This document shows positions 44,371 to 54,955 of a DNA stretch of 64,000 nucleotides, one piece after another. The notes below the pieces were generated by a model that was given only the letters and a program-made list of their open reading frames with translations, searched no databases and had not been told where the DNA came from. Source of the stretch: Labyrinthula sp. Ha (Eukaryota; Sar; Bigyra; Labyrinthulida; Labyrinthulaceae); assembly GCA_015227615.1 (NCBI GenBank), contig JAALGZ010000004.1:992001-1056000 (forward strand). Reading direction: 5' to 3'. The position numbers and the translations under genes were made by a program. Position 1 is the stretch's first letter. Each line of letters begins with the position of its first letter.

Positions 44371-47300
44371 TCTTCTCTAGTATTGCTACGTCTTATCTTG
44401 ACTTGTTGAATTTACGTTTACATAATGCTAAACCGTGGTACAACTTACTCAACTTGACTTTACCATCATTGGATCACTATGAAGTGTAGAAGATTTCTAT
44501 TTTTTCCTATCACTATTTTCTCTTCCCAGTTGCGATGCTGAATTTGTTCGAGATATGAGTAATGAGACCCAAGACAGAGAACTGGTTTTGCTTTTCTTGG
44601 TAGTTCTCGGTATCGATGCTCTCGTATAGTCACAGAACAAAGAATAACAAAAACATGAACTTGGAAAATGTGAAAATAAAAAGAACAAAATTAGCGAAGG
44701 AAACAAATGAAATAGAACCATTCCAAAAAATTCAATCGCACTCACCCATTCATTGTGAGGAAACTTTCTTCAGCTCTCTTTTATTTTACTTTCAGAGGTC
44801 TTCGAGCATTTAATCTGTTAAATATCCTTCAGCTATTGACCGTTCAGAACTTGAGAAGCCCCATATCAATTCAATAAGAAGAATAGGTTTGGGTTCAAGG
44901 CCTAAGCAAATTTTCTTTCTATTATTGAGCAATCCTCAGGCAAGCAGTAGTTCAAAGTATGCATTTAGGGTACAAGTATTTATACAATAAGAAATGAAAA
45001 ACCAGGCTCTTATCACCCCATCGCCTGATAGTTCACTCTCTTTCTATACTTCTATCTAATAAACTATTTAGAACTATAAGATGCCATTAAATCAACCCTG
45101 ATTGATACTGAGGCTGCCATAAAGTTGTGCTCCTACATAAGTAAGAATCAAATAAGAAAGTTTGGGTAATTTAATGCCTAAGCTTACTGTTATTCTTGAT
45201 TCTTTTACTATTTCTTGTCCTATCAGAATAGTTTTTCTAAATTATTGCCTTTTGGACTTTAAGCATCATTTTACTTAAGATGAGGATTTAATCATTTACA
45301 CACGAGAGCGCATAGAAATTAGAACACAACTACAACCAGTAAAGATCTGGATTACTTGCTTCAATCATGTTTCTTAATATGGAATTTTCCTCATTACATT
45401 ATAAATTATGTCACATAGGTTCGCTACCGGGGACTTAACTGCAGAAGTTCTTTACCCACTGAAAAAAATTGTAGAAATTAGATTATTCGAACTTCGTGCA
45501 AGGATTCAATGTCAATTAAACGTGAATTGGACTAGCCCACGAGAAATTTTAATCACGGAAACTACAAGATAATACACCATTTAATGTATTTAATTAAGCT
45601 TTATGCTCTGAGATAAAAACTAATATTTAGAACTTAGGTTAAACAAAACCCCTTACAGAAAATATTTAATAATTTCATAAAAATGCCTCAGAAATCTGCA
45701 CACAACTCTAAATAAATTTAGGAATCTTTCAAGAGACTTCAGAAGCACATCAATATTTTCCTAGTTCTCACACATTCCTCATTCAATGTGCTATTCAAAT
45801 TCTCCCGAATTGGTTCATTAACTTTCGAAAAAACTCGTGATTCGGGATGAGTCCTCAATGAGGATACAAGCTACACCCATAATAAAGATTTAATTTGGGA
45901 GTGTTGCACTATGCTTGCTTTACTAAATACTTTGATATCATAGCTTTACTCCCTGTCTCTCGGACCAAATGTCTTATATTGTGACCTTGGTGTTCTAGCT
46001 TTAAAACTTCATAATTGTCAAACATTGAAAAAACTGATAACTATTTCTGAGTACACATTAGTGAGCGTAGCTCTTTAGGCATAATCCTCGCATTACATGT
46101 ATAAGAATGTAGAGAATGTGAAAAATAACGTTCTTTAGATGATAATTGGGGGAAGATACCGAAATAAAAGTCAATAATATACCAAATTAAGTTGAACCTA
46201 GAAGGTGTTATATGGTGTTAAAATAATTATCATAGCGTTAGTATTTGTCGCTGTCGGTTACCTATATATTTAGTCATCTATTGGGTTTGGTTGACCTCTG
46301 GCAAACACATGGAAACTGAAAAGACCACGTAGAAGGACTGGGTTCCTCTGAGAGATAAAGTGAAGTGTTGGTAGATATCCCATATGATTACCAACTTTCT
46401 CTTTGGGTATGGAAAGTTGTATATATTGCGCCTTACATGTTCTCGATAAACTCTAAGAACTCTCCACATAAGGTAAAAATTTACTAGACAAGTGGTTTGG
46501 GATGATTCCTACATAGTTCTAGTGTGAATACATTTTAATAAAATTTTATTCAGTCCTTCCAAAAGGCTTGACACTTCAAATACATAGCAAATTGAATTTA
46601 TCTTAGAGACTGTAATCGGTGTTTGTTATGTGCCGAGATGAAAAAAGTTATTTCTGCTCTTATCGAGTCTGGTGAAGGTTAAAATGAGTTTGTGGTATTT
46701 TTGGGTTAAGCAAACTTCTTCAATAACAGAGTACATGACAACAGTGCTCTTTCTAATTTTAAATAAAGTATTACATGGATGCATGCACAGCTGGGTGTGA
46801 TATTTCAAGAGCACTTATTATGCCAATTACTTAATATCAAGACAAACTGCTTATTTACTGACCAGATCATGTAGATCTCTGTTGGAATACTTGTCTATGT
46901 CATCACCGTTTCAACCTCGCTCGATATAAATGTGTCTCTACCCACCCACTCAATAGTATTATGGCTTTCCTTTTAAGAGCTATTTGTTTTGTGACAGCAA
47001 GTTTTTCAATTGAGAAAACATGAATATGTGCCTAGGTATACTTATCATCATTTAGACTAACCTGAAAAGCTTAAGTACTGTAAAACTAAAAACTTTATTA
47101 GATCTGTTAAGTTTTCACATCTTAACAACTAGAAAAGACTTATTTTCAATTGAACAAATGTCAATTTCTTTAAAGTTTACTCTAACCAAAAGCACTAAGC
47201 CAAAATCTTGGGGTACAGGTATTGCTTAATAATAGAATAGAGCTTAGTTACGCAAGCCGTCAAAATTGCCAAGTTGACAAAGGTTACTTCATCTTGGTTG

Positions 47301-47553
47301 GTATAATAAATTGGATTTTTAGTATTCGAAAGATAAGTTTTTTTAACAAGGGTTTGATTTCAACAGAAAGAATAATTTTTCTTGTTGTGCTGAGGGGATA
47401 TAATATGTTTGAAACGAAGCCAAGCAAAATATGATTCTGTTGCAAGCTGATACAACCCAATGCTAGAATAAATATCACACCTAAAAAATAAATTAGGCTT
47501 GATTTTGCTACTTAGTTTAAACTAATGGATTGGGCGTATACCGTAGCATCAGT

Positions 47554-47791
47554 TAGGGGTGGGATTTGATTTATTGATAATTTATCAATAAGAGATTTAC
47601 CCATATATATTTCTTATTGATTGATTCTGATAACTCACAAACCATTTTGACTGATTATTGATGATCAAATAGTAATCAAAATAAAATCAGAATCATTTGA
47701 TAAAAATCAAAATCCCGTTTGTTTTATTGTTAATCAGAATCGGAATGATTATCAAACAATTATTGATAATTCTTATTAAGTAACACCCCTA
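47554..47791. mobile_element. hAT-type MITE, 238 bp
   Basis: Begins TAGGGGTGGGATTTGAT and ends AAGTAACACCCCTA, inverted relatives of the termini of the 617-base element at 31239. The flanking 8-mers GCATCAGT (47546-47553) and GTACCAGT (47792-47799) match at 6 of 8, consistent with an old 8-base hAT duplication. It is AT-rich and made largely of inverted arms with no coding capacity. The weaker terminal repeats and target duplication indicate an older insertion than the 31239 copy. Confidence 0.75.
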
Positions 47792-48679
47792 GTACCAGTA
47801 TTTTAAAAAATAGCCCATCTTATACATCACTAAAACTAAGGGATTTACTTCATTCCTATGAAGCAAAGAAAGAAAAAGCCAAAGGTTTCATACGTCTAGA
47901 GTAGTCTTAATTCAATGATCACCCTTGGCAAAAATATGAGAATTGATCAATGTGCTACAGATCAACGAATTGAAGGCATAATAATCAATTGTTTTCATGA
48001 GCATAAATTTGATGTAACCTGAGAATAAAAAAGAGTTTTTTTAATATTTCTATCTATAGAAAACTTTTAACTGGATGTTTTGTTCCAACCCAGTTGTCTA
48101 TGATAGGTCTTAGTTCATATGAACTGCAATTTAGACTGAAAGAATGAAACGAACAAAGGTATGGAGAGCTCATGATGACACAAGACTATTGCTTTGAATA
48201 AATCCCTGGGTATAGAGTGCTTCCTACAACTCAGTAGCATGTACCAGGTATTTTGAAATGGCTGCAACATAAACCACCACTGGTGAACGTCACCATTAGC
48301 AACCTAACTTCCATTGAACTCGATTTTGAATTAACGTTTTCTCATGGTGTCTGTATCTTGATGATAACGAAAATTTGACAATCTTTTAATGAAGAAAAGA
48401 AGAGATTTAGCCTGAAAAGAAGAAGTAATTTCACTTGAAACAGTGGATTGGGAGTTGGGTTCTTTTTCAAGTACACTGGGTTCACGAACGGAGGATTGCT
48501 CTGTTTTACAACAGGTTTAAACTGAGGTTATATTTTGGAGATGTGTTTGTTTCCACGATGATGTCTAGGGTTAGCATTTTTTCTTGACAAACCCTAGTCC
48601 TTAACTCAACTTGAATGAGAACGCTGGGAAAGTTGCATATGGTAAGGGTTAGGGATAGGGGTATCGGTTAAAAACTTCA

Positions 48680-49440
48680 ATTGTATGAGTCATGGCAGAA
48701 GAAAAGCTCATATATTGACATTAATCTTAAGTTTAGTCTACTCTATGATCTTCCTTTATCTGGTTTTCTTTTTCAAGGCGAGCTCAAACTGCTTGATGAT
48801 TCCTGTGGTAATGATGTTTCAAAATATGAAAACACTCCGTCTGGGCTGTTTTTTAGAGCATCAAGCAGCGTCACAACAGTTGCAAACACTTTATTCCACC
48901 CTTCCTCACTGCTCTTTGCTTCTGTGTACAGGTCCCTTCACACGGAAACCAATTGAGAATATTTGGGTGATGGCTTGAACGGTGCTCTCAACATGCTGAA
49001 AGATGGATCTTTACCCCAAACACCAGTACCTCAGTGTTTGAAGTTTCTAGGCTTCCCAATCCTTTAAGAGCTGGAATATATAGTGGATGCCGATGAATAT
49101 CCCATCTAGGAAAAAGATTAACCTAGGCAGTGTGTTCTCGCTTTTGATTATCACAAAGCCAAACATAGTGCCTGCAAGAAAAGTTAAAATTGGGCCAGAA
49201 GGAATAGGTTCATGTCGGAAATATAATCCTATTCAGTACACGAACCTCAAGATGAAAATCAGCTCTCCGTCCATAAACTTTTTCCACAATGATATAGTTT
49301 GAGTTTCCCTGATCCAAGTTTATGTAGCATCCAAACACTTTTCCAGCTCCTGTCTCATTAGAAATTTTACTTCTTGAGACATATCTGATCCCTTTCTGAG
49401 CAGATGGTTTATTTTTTAAACGGTTTCATGCTTATATCTT
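48680..49440 (-). pseudogene. Decayed gene of unknown family
   Basis: On the minus strand, protein-like runs occur in succession but in different frames. Near 49430-49230 the frame gives SNETGAGKVFGCYINLDQGN and IVEKVYGRRADFHLEVRVLN. Near 49210-49070 it gives SGPILTFLAGTMFGFVIIKS followed by a hydrophobic stretch. Near 48930-48780 it gives EEGWNKVFATVVTLLDALKN. Stops and frame changes lie between them, and no GT..AG pair of 27-31 bases was found that would join them cleanly. I take it as a dead host gene, possibly a membrane protein, but an unrecognised gene with longer introns is possible. Confidence 0.35.
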
Positions 49441-51400
49441 TCGCCCGTTTGAGAATGATATTCAAAAAGTTAATCCAGTGTTTTTTTCTTCATCGTTTGT
49501 TTTAATGCCCCCCCCCTTCTTTTAGATATTAAATGAGCGACTCAACTCTTTGGGTCGACTTAGGAGAAAGCGTCAAAATGCTGCTGGTTTGGGTCCAACA
49601 TAGCGTTTTCTTCCTTTTTATTAAATTTTTTAGATAGTTTTACTGATGTTCCTTCAGATAATTCTGCAGCAAGTTTTGAAGATGGATTTCAAGAGCTACT
49701 TCTTTAGTTAAAGGATGAAAAAGAATGTATTCTAAGTTTGTCTTAAACAGCAGAAGTGTTTTATAAAAAGAACCTTTGAAATTGAGCCTAGTGTGGATGC
49801 AAAATATATATTACATCTCAAATGAGTGGCTCCTAAGTCTGCAGATGCTTTAGGCAATGCTATACTCCCATCGCTTATAACTAATGAAGAATGAGTTTGC
49901 CTAAGATCCTTGAGACCATAAACTACTTCAAAAACTCATGTTTCCATAAAAGTGCATCCCAGGTTAACACTGCGTGAAAAACAGTCAACGCCGATAAGTG
50001 ACATCGCCCGCATTTGATTTCTTGAAACGTCATGCGCTGTATCTATCTGAGTCAAGTAATGGTACATTTTTGTTGATTCTGTTTGTAGGTGTTCTTGAAA
50101 TGTTAGGCCTTGTACTGTAGGTTTACCAGTTTCTGTCCTATTAAAATATAATACAAATGTTCCTCCTCTGCTGAAAAAATTTATTCCTCATTTAACCAAC
50201 CTACTTTTATTGGTATCTGCAGATGACTTTACTTCATCCCTAGCTTTTCTCAATATTCTTCTAACAAGTTCTTTCACAAAGTTGATGCGCAGAAACTTTT
50301 GATAAACTGCTCTAATGGCAGCACTGATTGAGTTTTCACCAAAGTGTTTTGATGAACTTAAATTCATCATTAGTCAAGCCATCTTGGTACTTTTCTAGCT
50401 TAGGCTTAAGATCGCTTTATATTCCTCTTTTCTGATGTTGTTAACATTAGAGATGTGAATAGAAATTAGGAGTTCAAACTAAAGATTAACACAAAACTAA
50501 AACTTAGTGATCTCAACATATATTGAAATGAAGAGTTTAACCGCTGTACCAAACTTTTACTCACTTTCATTCACTATAAAGTAGTAGGATGCTTTTTTCT
50601 GCATCTAAGTCGACCTCCAACAAACTTTGTGAACGTTTCAAACATCTCAGTGGAGGTAACACCTCTAGTTTGGTTTTATTGACTTGATTAGGCGCTATTT
50701 TGCTTGTTTTCTTGGGTTTTAGTTGTGCTTTGACGTCATCCCTGACAATTTTTTTTCTGTTCGTTATTTATATGTTGTCAGAGTATGAATTTTAGCGATG
50801 TTACCAAATTTTGTGTTCAACCAATCAAATTAAATGGAGTACGATATTTTGAAGTACAGAATAACGCATCCAATGAAATCTTGCTTATTTTAGTTTTTTA
50901 CCGGAATTTTCTTAAATACTGTTTTTCTACAATTATAACTGATAGCGACTAACATTTCAGTAACACAAATTATCGTGTTATTATTTTAACGTTACTGTAC
51001 TAATGTAAGAGCCACCAATATTTTACTACTTCCATTGAATAAGTTTATCTGCACTCACTTTATTCCATTAAACATGTGACAATAACAATGTGCCATCACA
51101 ACTGAGGACATGAAAGTAAAGCATCGGGGCCGAGAAAGATACAGGGTTATCTAGAACATTCCAAGGAATTATTTTTACACAATAGGAGCCAATTTAGAAA
51201 GTGCCATGGAATATTCTCGAGCACATCTTAATATGAATATGCGTTTTCCCGGCAAAAGTAATATCCGAAAATACCACTTTACGAAAAAAATGAAGGGAAA
51301 TATGTGTAAGAAAATTCGACGCGTAAGAAAAAACTCCGACTCCGAAGTTAATACTTGAGAATTTCCAAACTCAAACACAATAAAACTAAAAAAAAGTACT

Positions 51401-52673
51401 ATGCCAACAGAAGTACAAGCAATATTAGCAGACGATACTAGAGGTCACTTTCGTCGTGGAACTGTTAAGAGAAGAGACTGTTTAGAAAACGATGTTGTAA
51501 TTGATATTCATTATTCTGGAATCTGTCACTCAGACTTACACTCTGTAAAAGCTGAGTGGGGTGGACCAAAGTAGTTTTTTGTTTTTAATATAATATCCTA
51601 GAACATATCCTTTCTGCCCAGGTCATGAAATAGCTGGTATTGTTGAAGAGGTTGGTAGCAACGTTACAAGTTTCAAAGTAGGAGATAAAGTAGGAGTTGG
51701 TTGTATTGTCGACTCTTGTAGAAATTGTCACCAATGCAAAGCTGGTTTTGAACAATATTGTATTGGTGGAAGTGTAGGAACTTACGATGCACCTGTAAGT
51801 AAGGAGATGCAGGCGAAAGGACACATTGGTCCTGTTACTTATGGAGGGTACACTCAGAAAATTGTAGTAGACAAAGACTTTGTATTAAAAGTACCAGAGA
51901 CGGTACCATTGGAATATGCAGCACCTTTATTGTGTGCTGGTATTACTATGTACTCCCCACTAGAATTTTATGCAGGAAATAAAAAGAGTAAGAATTTTAA
52001 AGTAGCTATCGTTGGTATTGGTGGATTAGGACATATTGGTGTAAAGATTGCAAAAGCACAGGGATATGAAGTTGTAGCTATTTCTTCTTCGGAAAAGAAA
52101 AGAGAGTTTGTGGAAAAAGATCTTGGAGTGGAATATATTAATGCAGGAAGAACTGCGAAATCAGTAAAAAAGATGGCGAAAGAGCACTTTGACAGGTTTG
52201 ATCTTGTGATATCAACGATCTCTGCTGAATTTGACTTGGCTTCTTTTCTAAACATAGTAAAAACTGGAGGACAATATTGTTTTGTTGGTGCACCACCAAA
52301 TCCTTTTGAGTTGCAAGCATTTAGTGTTATTGGTAGAAGGATTTCAATTGGTGGTTCTTTAATTGGAGGAATAAAAGAAACTCAAGATATGCTTGACTTT
52401 TGTGGAAAACACAAAATTTGGGCTGATGCTGAAATGATTTCAGCTACTGAGGTTAACAGAGCATACACTGAGTTAGGAAATGGAACCTCAAAAAAGTCAA
52501 GATATATTATCAAGACAAAGGAAACTATGGTCGATGGAAAGTGGGAGGTTGACACAACCACTTTGAAAGATCAACATCCGCATTTGGTAAGTCCATACGC
52601 TGTTATTATCAACGCGGAGAATACTGCAGGAAAGACATATTTACCAGCAGAAGATAAATTCGTCACTAAATAG
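51401..52673 (+). CDS. Zinc-dependent alcohol dehydrogenase, CAD/YahK-like (two exons)
   Basis: Exons 51401-51570 and 51602-52673 joined across a 31-base intron give 413 residues starting MPTEVQAILADD. Catalytic zinc ligands: Cys42 in SGICHSDLH, His64 with Glu65 in PFCPGHEIAG (just after the splice site), and Cys168 in LLCAGITMYSP. Structural zinc ligands: Cys96, Cys99, Cys102 and Cys110. The NAD(P)-binding loop is GIGGLG at about 195-200. The family reduces aldehydes to alcohols, usually with NADPH, in the cytosol. Typical members have about 350 residues; this one has an extra C-terminal tail of about 45 residues (KWEVDTTTLKDQHPHLVSPY and onward) of unknown role. An upstream ATG is not seen in frame. 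Confidence 0.93.
51571..51601 (+). other. Mini-intron, 31 nt, in the alcohol dehydrogenase gene
   Basis: Starts GTAGTTTTTTG and ends TATCCTAG. Phase 2. Removing it restores EWGGPK to TYPFCPGHE, as in the family. The intron starts with an in-frame TAG. Confidence 0.93.
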
Positions 52674-52759
52674 TTCTTAAAAAACAAGTTCTTTTTTTTG
52701 TTTCTAAAGGAAGAGTTCATGTTAAAATATATTTTCGCTTGTCTATAGATAAAGAAATT

Positions 52760-53092
52760 CTACTTCCACTTTGACTTTGTGTCTTTCGCAGCTTGTTTCT
52801 TTGAACCAAATTTTCCTTCATAGGTTGCTGCTGGAAAAGCTAATTTTGAATGTTTTGAGTCATAATGTATCTGCATAGTTTTCAAACTTGGTTGGATAAC
52901 TTTACAAATGTCGCAAGGTACAGAAGCTTTTGCTTTCGCTTCATTTCTCTTCGCGGCCCCTGAAATATAAACCAATATATTATAAATACCTGCCCCACCT
53001 CCACCTGCAGCCCCTCTTTTCTCTTTTGCAGCTTTAACCTTACCTTGAATTTCTTTTGTGGTGTGCTTTTGAGTTTTTCCTTTTCTTCCCAT
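52760..53092 (-). CDS. Small zinc-finger protein, At2g23090/SERF-like (two exons)
   Basis: Exons 53092-52990 and 52959-52760 joined across a 30-base intron give 100 residues. The intron length is a multiple of three and lacks a stop, so the unspliced frame also stays open; its AT-rich translation (IYNILVYI) and GT..AG ends mark it as intron. The N-terminal 45 residues are basic and Gly/Ala-rich (MGRKGKTQKHTTKEIQGKVK), like 4F5/SERF proteins. The finger is CDIC..(12)..H..(4)..H with Cys50, Cys53, His66 and His71, in CKVIQPSLKTMQIHYDSKH, matching the zf-met2/At2g23090-like family found across eukaryotes. Function in that family is poorly known; probably nucleic-acid binding or chaperone-like. 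The ATG at 53092 is chosen because MGRKGK matches the family start. Confidence 0.88.
   Translation of the reverse strand: MGRKGKTQKHTTKEIQGKVKAAKEKRGAAGGGGAGIYNILVYISGAAKRNEAKAKASVPCDICKVIQPSLKTMQIHYDSKHSKLAFPAATYEGKFGSKKQAAKDTKSKWK
52960..52989 (-). other. Mini-intron, 30 nt, in the zinc-finger gene
   Basis: Starts GTATTTATAAT and ends ATATTTCAG. Phase 1. In frame without a stop, so a failed splice would add ten residues rather than truncate the protein. Confidence 0.85.
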
Positions 53093-53301
53093 AATTCTCT
53101 TGTTTGGTTTTAAACTTCTTTCTAAAACACCTCGAGATACCCTGTTCAAGATTTCGTCAGTTGACCAAGTTAGACGGCTTCAATCCTGGTTGGTGATCAA
53201 TTTAACATTGCCCAAAATATCAGTTGAAAATTCGGAGAAATCAAAAAACCGAAATATCTTCGGAGAAATCAAAATTAACTAAAACTGAATAAAAAAGAAA
53301 A

Positions 53302-53736
53302 ATGTCGTTGATTGGATTACTTACACCAGAACATGGATACCCGATTCTTGTCGGAGTAGCATCTGTATTTGTTACTATGTTTGGGGGAATTAAAGTGGCT
53401 AAAGCAAGAAAGAAGTATGGTGTCGAGTATCCTAACTGCTATGCGCCACCTGGACACAAGAACGAGAAAGAATTTAACTCGGCTCAAAGGGCGCATCAGA
53501 ATGTACTAGAAAACTATCCCCAATTTCTTGCCCTTTTAGCCATCGCGTCAATTAACAGACCGACAGTTGCCGCAGCAGTGGGAACTGTAAGGTTGATTGC
53601 CTTTGTCTTGTTCATGACGGGCTACCAGTCGAAGGGACCACAGGGAAGAGTTGCAGGTGCCATGTTGGGAATGTTGTCCACCCTAGCTCTCGTAGGCCTC
53701 TCTGCGGAAACCGCTTTGAAGGTTATCAATCAATAA
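53302..53736 (+). CDS. MGST3: Microsomal glutathione S-transferase 3 (MAPEG family)
   Basis: 144 residues, the usual length. Four membrane helices at about 13-30, 72-88, 93-110 and 115-138. The MAPEG/MGST3 signature is FNSAQRAHQNVLENYPQFLA at about 59-78, and the upstream loop VEYPNCYAPP also matches MGST3. The family works in ER or outer mitochondrial membranes, conjugating glutathione or reducing lipid hydroperoxides. The ATG at 53302 (MSLIGLLTPEHGYP) is preceded by an A-rich leader. It is divergent from the zinc-finger gene, with 209 bases between start codons. Confidence 0.93.
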   Translation: MSLIGLLTPEHGYPILVGVASVFVTMFGGIKVAKARKKYGVEYPNCYAPPGHKNEKEFNSAQRAHQNVLENYPQFLALLAIASINRPTVAAAVGTVRLIAFVLFMTGYQSKGPQGRVAGAMLGMLSTLALVGLSAETALKVINQ

Positions 53737-54441
53737 GTGTTTTAGATTAAATGGTTTCAGCTTTTAAAACTAATAAGACCTTATTTATCCTTTTTCTTTT
53801 TATGAGAAACACCGCGCGTGTAGTAGTATTATATGTATACCAATAATAATACGTTATGTAAAAATAGGTTACCTTTTGGGCGTTGATATAGCTCATATAT
53901 ATATATATACATATTAAGCGCTAATACGAACAATTACGAATACAAACGAACGACACATAAAAGTTATAAAAGATATAAAAAGGATTAACTAGCCAGAGAA
54001 AAGTTATTCAACACCGTGGAATGGCGACTAAGTGTTACCCTAAATTAGAACTTGCAAAAACATTCCAATTCAAAGAGAAAATTTAGGAAGAACTCTATTT
54101 TTTTACAAGCTTGGAAGGATTGCATTAATACTAGCTTAAGAAACTTAACTTAACTCTGAACGAAAACGGATTTTCGGTTTCTGGTTAAGAGTGGAAAATC
54201 CGGGAACACCATACTAGTACCAAAGTAAGCGATTCACAAAGCTTTCTCTTTAATATAATGAGCGATCTTTACTCTACTAACTTTGTCTAGTCAATTTCTC
54301 TTGCAATAAGTTTCTTGTTTCTTTCTTTGTTAGCCAAAGACAAGACAAATTGTACCATATGCAGGCAATTTGTGTAGTTTCGCGTTCGTCTTGGTTCTTT
54401 TAAGTAAAGTAATTGTTCTTACTGTAGCCTTGTTTGCACTC
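53737..54441. other. AT-rich spacer before element 2
   Basis: About 0.7 kb after MGST3 with no open frame of note. It contains a short TA dinucleotide run near 53898-53912. It ends at the left LTR of element 2. Confidence 0.6.
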
Positions 54442-54691
54442 TGTGTATATTTAATTGTTAACGTTTTGGATTACTTGGGCAACTTAAGTATTTCGGTGAG
54501 TAATAGGTAGTAGTTAAGTTATTATCAACAGTTTGGTTACTTGTGCTAGTTAAGTAAAGACCTATAGAATATTAATAAATAGAATAGATATCGCATATAT
54601 ATTTTGGGGCGATCTGACGTAAGTTAATTAATAACAACAATAGAAATATAAGACTTGAAAGTGTATCAGTCTTACTTGTATTTGATAAGAA
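54442..54691 (+). repeat. Left LTR of element 2 (at least 250 bp)
   Basis: Begins TGTGTATATTTAATTG. The stretch given is the part that can be compared with 63751-64000; the LTR may extend further right. About six differences from the right copy. Confidence 0.85.
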
Positions 54692-54955
54692 AGTAAACCC
54701 CTGAGTGTTAACAACGCCTTGTGTGTTTACTAGATTGATACTTAACGAAGTATCGAGGTTTGTGGCTTGAATAGAGCCCTTACAGTGTTAGAGTTAAGAG
54801 ATCCCTTAGTATTAAGAGCGATCTGCCTGTATCTTTTGGTTTCATTAGATACTATAAAGCATAGTTGCTTCAGAACTCGTCGTTGCAACTTATCCTTGCA
54901 AGTCTGAACACTCGAGGGTTTTCCGAGTGCACAAATTGTTATAACAATTCCTCAG

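Larger units (their letters stand above)
44371..51400. other. Seven-kilobase gene desert
   Basis: AT-rich with short, broken frames on both strands. It holds the hAT-type MITE at 47554-47791, a short telomere-like run near 48640-48662 and a decayed gene near 48680-49440. The first 450 bases after 44371 contain a few short plus-strand frames (44555 and 44616) that could not be joined by a credible intron. No tRNA recognised. Confidence 0.55.

Noticed and set aside
44555-44812. Possible small two-exon gene upstream of the PA-7TM gene
   Set aside because: Joining the two short frames needs a 19-base intron or other size outside the 27-31 range seen here, and the product has no recognisable feature.
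48640-48662. Telomere-like run AAGGGTTAGGGATAGGGG
   Set aside because: Only about three imperfect repeats; too short to call an interstitial telomere.
52990-53149. Extended N-terminus of the zinc-finger protein starting upstream of MGRKGK
   Set aside because: The family starts at MGRKGK-like sequence; the extra upstream residues look like untranslated leader.
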